From Neobacillus notoginsengisoli (GTDB lineage: Bacteria > Bacillota > Bacilli > Bacillales > Cytobacillaceae): DNA of 64,000 nucleotides. Positions 58,629-64,000 of the stretch are shown piece after piece. The DNA lies in assembly GCF_003515685.1 (NCBI RefSeq), contig NZ_QWEG01000008.1, positions 186,001 through 250,000 on the forward strand, written 5' to 3'. Made by a program: the position numbers and the translations under genes. The notes under the pieces were generated by a model that did no database searches, was not told the origin of the DNA, and worked only from the letters and a program-made list of their open reading frames with translations. Every line of letters begins with the position of its first letter. Within the stretch, counting starts at the first letter, position 1.

Positions 58629-59278
58629 TCGCTGAAAAAGTGAACTTTTTGACAAACATAACGGATCAAGAGTGGGGTCAGTATGCGTTTAGCAGAGACC
58701 CTCTCAACCGTAAAGTGGCGGAAAACGAAAAACAGGAACTGATCGAAAAAGCAATTGAATGCGGCAAACAGCAAGCCGTTCAAGTAAGGCAAAACTATCC
58801 CGTTCATTCCGTTAAGGAAATAGCAGCGGGGATGAATACAAAAATAAGTGTGAAAGATTCATATGGCATAGAAAATTATATAATGTTTGCCGTGTTTAAC
58901 AGTCCAAACAGCATTACGTTATTTAAAGATAATATTGACCATGTCAATAAATGGATCCAGGAACATCAGCTCGAGCACCTGCTTAATCATGTTGATGTGG
59001 AGGCGCTTTTAATCGCCCACGAACTGTTTCATTTTATTGAAGAGCATAATGCTGATATTTTCACAAAAAGTGCGAAAATAACCCTATGGAAACTCGGGAA
59101 ATTCCAATATAAATCACAGCTGTCGGCCGTTAGTGAGATTGCCGCAATGCAATTTGCAAAAGAACTGCTGGGGCTTGGCTTTAATCCATTCGTTTTCGAT
59201 GTGTTAATGCTGTTTCCTCATCATGAAGGAACAGCGAATCAGTTATTCAGTGAAATTACAACGATCACAAGGAGTTAA
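58625..59278 (+). CDS. HExxH-containing protein of unknown function
   Basis: A 217-residue soluble protein whose ATG overlaps the HyuA-like stop by 4 bp (ATGA). The motif LIAHELFHFIEEHN (about residues 137-150) has the HExxH arrangement of zinc metallopeptidases. AVSEIAAMQFAKELLGLGFN follows about 40 residues later, where the Glu of SEIAAMQFA is a possible third ligand (as in IrrE/ImmA-like proteins). There is no signal peptide. I do not know a named family. The tight coupling suggests that it acts on, or with, the HyuA-like protein. Confidence 0.75.
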   Translation: MIAEKVNFLTNITDQEWGQYAFSRDPLNRKVAENEKQELIEKAIECGKQQAVQVRQNYPVHSVKEIAAGMNTKISVKDSYGIENYIMFAVFNSPNSITLFKDNIDHVNKWIQEHQLEHLLNHVDVEALLIAHELFHFIEEHNADIFTKSAKITLWKLGKFQYKSQLSAVSEIAAMQFAKELLGLGFNPFVFDVLMLFPHHEGTANQLFSEITTITRS

Positions 59279-59282
59279 TCAA

Positions 59283-60224
59283 ATGAGTAAAGTATTGTTA
59301 TTTGGTGAACCAATGGCGATGTTTACAGCGGAAACAGAAGGTCCGCTTGAAGAAGTCGTGTTATTCAGGAGATCACTCGCAGGTGCAGAGGTGAATGTCT
59401 GTACAGGACTTTCCCGGTTGGGCCATAACGTGTCCTACGTCACGAAGCTTGGACAAGATCCAATGGGACATTATATTAAGAACTTTTTAAATCGGGAAGG
59501 GATTGGCACTGAGTTCCTGACCTTTGACCCGATTTACAAAACAGCGACTCAATTAAAGAGCAAGGTTTCCGAAGGGGATCCTGACGTCGCTTATTACCGC
59601 AAGGGGTCAGCTTTTTCACATATGAGCGCGGCTGATATTGATCAAATCAAGCTGGCTGGCGTTGATCTCGTGCATGTAACAGGGATTCCGCCGGCTTTAT
59701 CATTAAGCTGCCGTGAAGCCACTTTCCGGTTAATCGACCGGGCAAAAGAACATGGCGTCACGATTACCTTTGACCCTAACCTTCGCCCAAGCTTATGGGA
59801 AAGCGAAGAAGTCATGGTGAAAGTGATCAATGAACTGGCCGCTAAAGCCGATTTGATTTTGCCAGGCGTTTCGGAAGGATTGATTTTGACAGGAACGGAT
59901 GATCCTGAGAAAATAGCTGATTTTTATCAGAATCTTGGTGTCAAAGAAGTCATCGTCAAGCTTGGAAGCAATGGTGCTTATGTCAGAACTGAATCCGAAA
60001 GCTTTTACCAGGAAGGCTTTAAAGTCGAAAAAGTGATCGATACAGTCGGAGCAGGAGATGGCTTTGCGGTAGGTGTCATTACAGGTAAATTGGAGGGGCT
60101 GCCGATTCAGGATACGATTACCCGCGCGAATGCGATTGGAGCGATCCAGGTCACATTTGTAAGTGATAATGAAGGCCTTCCAACAAGAGAAGAATTAGAC
60201 CAATTTATTAGGAGCCATCAATAA
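59283..60224 (+). CDS. PfkB-family sugar kinase (2-keto-3-deoxygluconate kinase type)
   Basis: A 313-residue ribokinase-fold kinase. The start is VLLFGEPMAMFTAETEGP, then FRRSLAGAEVNVCTGLSRLG and ITFDPNLRPSLWES. The C-terminal signature DTVGAGDGFAVGVI contains the catalytic Asp and anion hole. GEPMAMF and FDPNLRP resemble KdgK. It likely phosphorylates KDG or a related keto-sugar acid, feeding the aldolase encoded at 53630. AAGGAG precedes ATG 59283; the stop overlaps the next start by one base. Confidence 0.9.
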   Translation: MSKVLLFGEPMAMFTAETEGPLEEVVLFRRSLAGAEVNVCTGLSRLGHNVSYVTKLGQDPMGHYIKNFLNREGIGTEFLTFDPIYKTATQLKSKVSEGDPDVAYYRKGSAFSHMSAADIDQIKLAGVDLVHVTGIPPALSLSCREATFRLIDRAKEHGVTITFDPNLRPSLWESEEVMVKVINELAAKADLILPGVSEGLILTGTDDPEKIADFYQNLGVKEVIVKLGSNGAYVRTESESFYQEGFKVEKVIDTVGAGDGFAVGVITGKLEGLPIQDTITRANAIGAIQVTFVSDNEGLPTREELDQFIRSHQ

Positions 60225-60847
60225 TGAAGCTTCAATTAGCGGTGGATCGGGTAACGATTGAAAAGGCGATCGAAATCATTCATGAGGCCGAACAATATAT
60301 TGATATTATCGAAATCGGTACTTCGCTGATCAAGGATTTTGGCCTTGAATCTGTCAAGCGAATCAGGCGGGAATTTCCGGACAAAGCCATACTGGCTGAT
60401 ATTAAAACAGTTGACGAAGCTGAATATGAATTTGAAGCGATCTATCAGGCTGGCGCCGATATCGCTACCGTTCTTGGCGCCGCTTCTTTGGAAACAATCA
60501 GAATCTGCCAGCGTGTTGCCCAAAAATATCAAAAGGATTATATGATTGACTTGCTTGAAACGTCAGCTGAAAAGCAATTGGAACTGAAACAGTTTACAGA
60601 CGGGATCCTTTGTGTGCATCTTCCGTCCGATAAAAGTACAGGCTTACAAGCTTTAATTGAAAATACGTTGGCGCAGATTCATGATTTTCCAAGATTGGCG
60701 GTAGCCGGGGGAATCAAGCCTGAAAATATCGCTGAAATGAAGAAGGCTAATTTTGAAATAGCGATTGTTGGCAGCAGTATAACGAAATCGGCTAGTATTC
60801 ATAAATCTGCAAAACTGTTCAAATCGTTAGTGGGGGGAGAAAAATGA
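60224..60847 (+). CDS. 3-hexulose-6-phosphate synthase-like OMPDC-fold enzyme
   Basis: A 207-residue barrel of the orotidine-phosphate-decarboxylase superfamily. LQLAVDRVTIEKAIEIIHEA, IIEIGTSLIKDFGLESVKRI, the DxKxxD motif in ILADIKTVDEAEYEFE, GADIATVLGAAS and LAVAGGIKPENI match HPS/KGPDC enzymes. HPS condenses formaldehyde with ribulose 5-phosphate; KGPDC decarboxylates 3-keto-gulonate 6-phosphate. The DIKTVD form is closer to HPS. In this operon a decarboxylase or retro-aldol use on a keto-hexonate phosphate is equally possible. Confidence 0.85.
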   Translation: MKLQLAVDRVTIEKAIEIIHEAEQYIDIIEIGTSLIKDFGLESVKRIRREFPDKAILADIKTVDEAEYEFEAIYQAGADIATVLGAASLETIRICQRVAQKYQKDYMIDLLETSAEKQLELKQFTDGILCVHLPSDKSTGLQALIENTLAQIHDFPRLAVAGGIKPENIAEMKKANFEIAIVGSSITKSASIHKSAKLFKSLVGGEK

Positions 60848-61383
60848 ACCTGCTAGATTCCATTTTAAAAGAAATAAATGAAGTCGTTTCAAAAGTGGAT
60901 GAGCAATCGCTCGCAGAGGCCGCGGCGCATTTGGCGAAGGATAAGAGAATCTTTGTGGTCGGTGAAGGCCGCTCAGGTCTTATGGCAAAAGGGTTTGCGA
61001 TGAGGCTCATGCATTTGGGCTATGAGGTTTATGTAGTTGGTGAAACAATCACACCAGCCATTAAAGAAAAGGATGTAGTCGTCGCCGTTTCTGGTTCAGG
61101 CAAAAGTGCAAATGTCGTCTCCGATGCGAAAAAAGCAAAGGAAAAAGGAGCAACAGTCCTCGCGTTTACGAGCAATTTGGAATCCGATCTGGCTCGCAGC
61201 GCGGATATGTCGGTAGTAGTGCCAGGGACTGTAAGAGGGGACGAGGGTGATAACAGAAAATCGATTCAATTGTTAAGTTCGTTGTTCGACCAGAGTGTTC
61301 ACATTGTTCTCGACGGTTTGTGTTTGTATTTGAGCAGACGTGATGGCATATCCAATGAATCGGCTACGGGGAAGCATTGGTGA
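60844..61383 (+). CDS. 6-phospho-3-hexuloisomerase-like SIS protein
   Basis: A 179-residue single SIS domain. RIFVVGEGRSGLMAKGFAMR, then LGYEVYVVGETITPAIKEKD, VVVAVSGSGKSANVV and a C-terminal LDGLCLYLSRRDGIS match PHI (HxlB). It isomerises hexulose-6-phosphate and fructose-6-phosphate in the ribulose monophosphate route. Overlaps the HPS-like gene by 4 bp, as hxlA/hxlB usually do. No HxlR-type regulator is present, so control lies with the LacI protein. Last gene of the operon. Confidence 0.9.
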   Translation: MNLLDSILKEINEVVSKVDEQSLAEAAAHLAKDKRIFVVGEGRSGLMAKGFAMRLMHLGYEVYVVGETITPAIKEKDVVVAVSGSGKSANVVSDAKKAKEKGATVLAFTSNLESDLARSADMSVVVPGTVRGDEGDNRKSIQLLSSLFDQSVHIVLDGLCLYLSRRDGISNESATGKHW

Positions 61384-61392
61384 ATTCAATTA

Positions 61393-61435
61393 AAAACTCC
61401 TCCCATTGCAGGTATGCAGTGTGGAGGAGTTTTTT
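61393..61435 (+). terminator. intrinsic terminator of the LacI operon
   Basis: AAAACTCCTCC pairs with GGAGGAGTTTT; an inner TTGCA/TGCA extends the stem; T-run follows. Confidence 0.9.
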
Positions 61436-61642
61436 ATTTATAACAGTTGGTATACCTGTTTGATCTAGCTATTTTTAGTTTGATAGTTCGTTTAGGAGGA
61501 TGGATTATTCGGCAACTTTAAGTGGAACTTATTGAATAGTATAAAATAAACATCATTAATTTTAAGCGTGAAGTCAGTTAGTATTAAAATAGGTTCATCA
61601 CCACAAGTACTGGTTAATAAAAACATTATTATTTTTTATAAA

Positions 61643-61828
61643 GATTGGAGCGGAAGGCGCGAAGACTCCTGCGGGAGGAAGGGTCAGGGGAGACCCCGCA
61701 GGCGCCAAAGGCGTCGAGGAGGCTCCCCGAACCGCCCGCGGAAAGCGAAGTGCCTCGTGCCAGGCAAAAACCGCCTGTCCCTGCGATGATTATTCCCAGG
61801 TGCTTTCCTTTTTGGAGCGGAAATCAAC
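61643..61828. repeat. approximately 130-bp Bacillus palindromic repeat, copy 2, interrupted
   Basis: GATTGGAGCGGAAGGCGCGA to AAGCGAAGTGCCT matches copy 1. About 58 bp of unrelated sequence (61756-61813) then separates it from the expected end GGAGCGGAAATCAAC. The insert begins CGTGCCAGGC and ends GGTGCTTTCCTTTTT. ORFs over it are spurious. Confidence 0.85.
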
Positions 61829-61900
61829 TCCTTATAAAAACCACTTGTTATGGTGATGAACCTTAAAATAAATAAAATGTTAATTAAAGGGAGGATTCAA

Positions 61901-62362
61901 TTGGAGACAGAAATAAGCTTTAGAATGGCAACTGAAAAGGATTTAGAAAGTATTGTTGCAATGCTTGCAGATGATGTTTTGGGAAGTAAACGCGAACGTT
62001 ATGAGCATCCACTCCCTAATAATTATATAAAAGCATTTGAGGCTATTACAGCTGACCCTAATAACGAGTTGGTTGTCGCTTGTGACGGCAATAAAGTGAT
62101 TGGAGTTCAACAAATAACTTTTACCCCTTATATAACACATCAAGGTGGATGGAGAGCTACGATCGAAGGAGTTAGAACATCAGCGTCTGTTAGAGGAAGG
62201 GGTGTAGGTACTGAACTAATAAAATGGGCAATTCAACGTGCAAAAGAACGTGGCTGCCATTTAGTACAATTAACAACTGATAAAAAAAGACAAGATGCGT
62301 TAAGGTTTTATGAACGGTTAGGTTTTAAAACAACGCATGAAGGTTTAAAACTAAAGCTTTAA
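61901..62362 (+). CDS. GNAT-family N-acetyltransferase
   Basis: A 153-residue protein starting at TTG 61901 with AAAGGGAGG upstream. ISFRMATEKDLESIVAMLAD opens the fold. TIEGVRTSASVRGRGVGTEL is the acetyl-CoA-binding motif A (RGRGVGT), and DALRFYERLGFKTTHEGLK is motif B. It is close to the small MarR-associated GNAT enzymes of Bacillus. Substrate unknown. AT-rich; followed 33 nt later by the SUMF-like gene. Confidence 0.88.
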   Translation: METEISFRMATEKDLESIVAMLADDVLGSKRERYEHPLPNNYIKAFEAITADPNNELVVACDGNKVIGVQQITFTPYITHQGGWRATIEGVRTSASVRGRGVGTELIKWAIQRAKERGCHLVQLTTDKKRQDALRFYERLGFKTTHEGLKLKL

Positions 62363-62395
62363 TAATACCATTAAGTCAAGGGCTAGGAGAGGACA

Positions 62396-63145
62396 ATGTT
62401 AGCTAACTTAAATGATTATATAAAAGATTTAATGGTGTATATTCCTGAAGGAGAAATCAGCCTGCGAGATTTTCGGAACGAGCAAAAATGGATTAGTTCA
62501 AACTATAAATTAGGAATGCCGGGTATTAGAAAAAATTTAAAGGAAGTTATTTGGGATGTTGGGATTAAGCCATTTTATCTTGCTAAATATGCGGTGACAG
62601 AAGAACTTTATGCGATTTTTATGGGAGAGAAGCTATTAACAACAACTGAGGCTCGAAAACCTGTTGTAAATGTTTCATGGATAGATGCAGTGAATTTTTG
62701 TAATTTACTATCTGATGCACTGGGTTATGACAAGTTTTATGATTTTGATAATAAAGGTAAATTAGTTAATTGTAATAATAATACAAATGGTTTTCGTTTA
62801 CCTACAGAAGCTGAATGGCAATATGCATGTAAGGCAAACTCAAAAGGATATCGGTATGGTGAAATTGAAGAGATTGCTTGGTATAAAGAAAATTCTAACG
62901 AACGAATACACGAAGTTGGTATGAAAAAACCGAATGAGTGGGGCTTATATGATATGATCGGGAATACTTGGGAGTGGTGTTGGGACTTATACGATGAAGA
63001 GACATTTGGTAATTACAGAATAATTCGTGGAGGAAGTTGGGCAGAAGAAGAACGTGGATGCGGAGCTACTTGCCGTCGAAAGAGTATGCCTGATTTTTAT
63101 ATAGATGATATCGGATTTAGACTTGCTAGATCCATCGTTGAATAA
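62396..63145 (+). CDS. formylglycine-generating-enzyme-family (SUMF1/EgtB-like) protein
   Basis: A 249-residue FGE-sulfatase fold: FYLAKYAVTEELYAIFM, NGFRLPTEAEWQYACKA, NEWGLYDMIGNTWEWCWDLY, RIIRGGSW and IGFRLARS are the conserved blocks. A cysteine pair GCGATCRRK (C-x3-C) sits where FGE has its C-x4-C copper pair, so the spacing differs by one. No sulfatase gene is nearby. Canonical formylglycine formation is therefore not supported; another oxygenase or C-lyase-like role is possible. Lower GC than neighbours. Confidence 0.82.
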   Translation: MLANLNDYIKDLMVYIPEGEISLRDFRNEQKWISSNYKLGMPGIRKNLKEVIWDVGIKPFYLAKYAVTEELYAIFMGEKLLTTTEARKPVVNVSWIDAVNFCNLLSDALGYDKFYDFDNKGKLVNCNNNTNGFRLPTEAEWQYACKANSKGYRYGEIEEIAWYKENSNERIHEVGMKKPNEWGLYDMIGNTWEWCWDLYDEETFGNYRIIRGGSWAEEERGCGATCRRKSMPDFYIDDIGFRLARSIVE

Positions 63146-63332
63146 TTTGAGATTAAGAATTGATATATATTATTGGGGATAGATGGTGAATCAGGGTCCA
63201 TGGAACAAATGTTGTAGGATTAAAAAATTCCTTACTGCTCTTCCCAGTTTAATTATAGCATGAAAAAAATGGTTATTACAGACTGTTTGTTATCATTGAC
63301 TGCTGTTAAAATCAAAGAAACCTTACTATTGA

Positions 63333-64000
<668 letters not shown>

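Overview
The window looks like chromosome of a spore-forming, low-to-moderate GC Bacillaceae bacterium of the Bacillus/Mesobacillus type. Support: strong AGGAGG-type ribosome binding sites with frequent GTG and TTG starts, a ykkCD pair behind a guanidine-I riboswitch, a YheC/D-type ATP-grasp protein, a YheE-like protein, an mhqO/mhqD-like pair, a ureABCEFGD cluster and the approximately 130-bp palindromic repeat common in Bacillus genomes. No rRNA, tRNA, phage or intact transposase gene was seen.

Layout. 0-3 kb: an ECF sigma/anti-sigma pair (minus strand, cut by the left edge) and a secreted peptidase-MA-like protein. 3-7 kb: guanidine riboswitch and ykkCD exporters, then a second ECF sigma with a zinc-finger anti-sigma. 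7-14 kb: small membrane and secreted proteins, a DUF1877 protein, an autoregulated XRE regulator with a membrane partner, a CPBP protease and glutaminase. 14-19 kb: large catalase, a HupE/UreJ-like membrane protein and a frameshifted purple-acid-phosphatase-like enzyme. 19-23 kb: YheC/D, a YdhR-like monooxygenase, DUF2975 with XRE, a SET protein and a zinc ribbon. 23-26 kb: a quinone/electrophile detoxification operon (mhqO, mhqD, wrbA-like). 26-34 kb: a broken GNAT gene, DUF2935, two NUDIX proteins, RtcB, a second CPBP protease, a VOC protein and a MarR/FMN-reductase operon. 34-40 kb: a 104-bp repeat array, a TumE-like putative toxin-antitoxin pair, an AlkD-like protein, a cupredoxin and a truncated hemoglobin. 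40.7-45.7 kb: complete urease operon. 46-51 kb: a TraX-like protein, a SH3/D-Ala-D-Ala dipeptidase lipoprotein, a 52-bp tandem array, a GIY-YIG protein, a second 104-bp array and a cupin. 52.5-61.4 kb: one apparent nine-gene LacI-controlled operon. 61.6-64 kb: GNAT, a formylglycine-generating-enzyme-like protein and a rifampin-phosphotransferase-like gene cut by the right edge.

The most unusual content is in two places. First, the 52.5-61.4 kb operon combines a KDPG-type aldolase, a TIM-barrel epimerase, an ion-transporter-like permease, a lone hydantoinase/oxoprolinase-like ATPase, a HExxH protein, a PfkB kinase, a hexulose-phosphate-synthase-like decarboxylase and a phosphohexuloisomerase-like protein. 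It lies behind four near-identical operators spaced 96-100 bp apart. I know of no pathway that uses this exact set.

Second, the intergenic space carries several repeat systems. (i) A roughly 70-bp nested palindrome occurs at about 19 places, all left of 36.7 kb. In five cases its terminal TGA is the stop codon of the adjacent gene. (ii) Two inverted arrays share one exact 104-bp unit made of two 52-bp hairpin halves. (iii) A third array has different sequence but the same 52-bp period. (iv) Two loci carry short motifs repeated every 20-21 bp. (v) 11-bp iterons lie on the promoter of the putative toxin-antitoxin operon. (vi) The palindrome TTTTGCAAAA occurs 13 times in the window.
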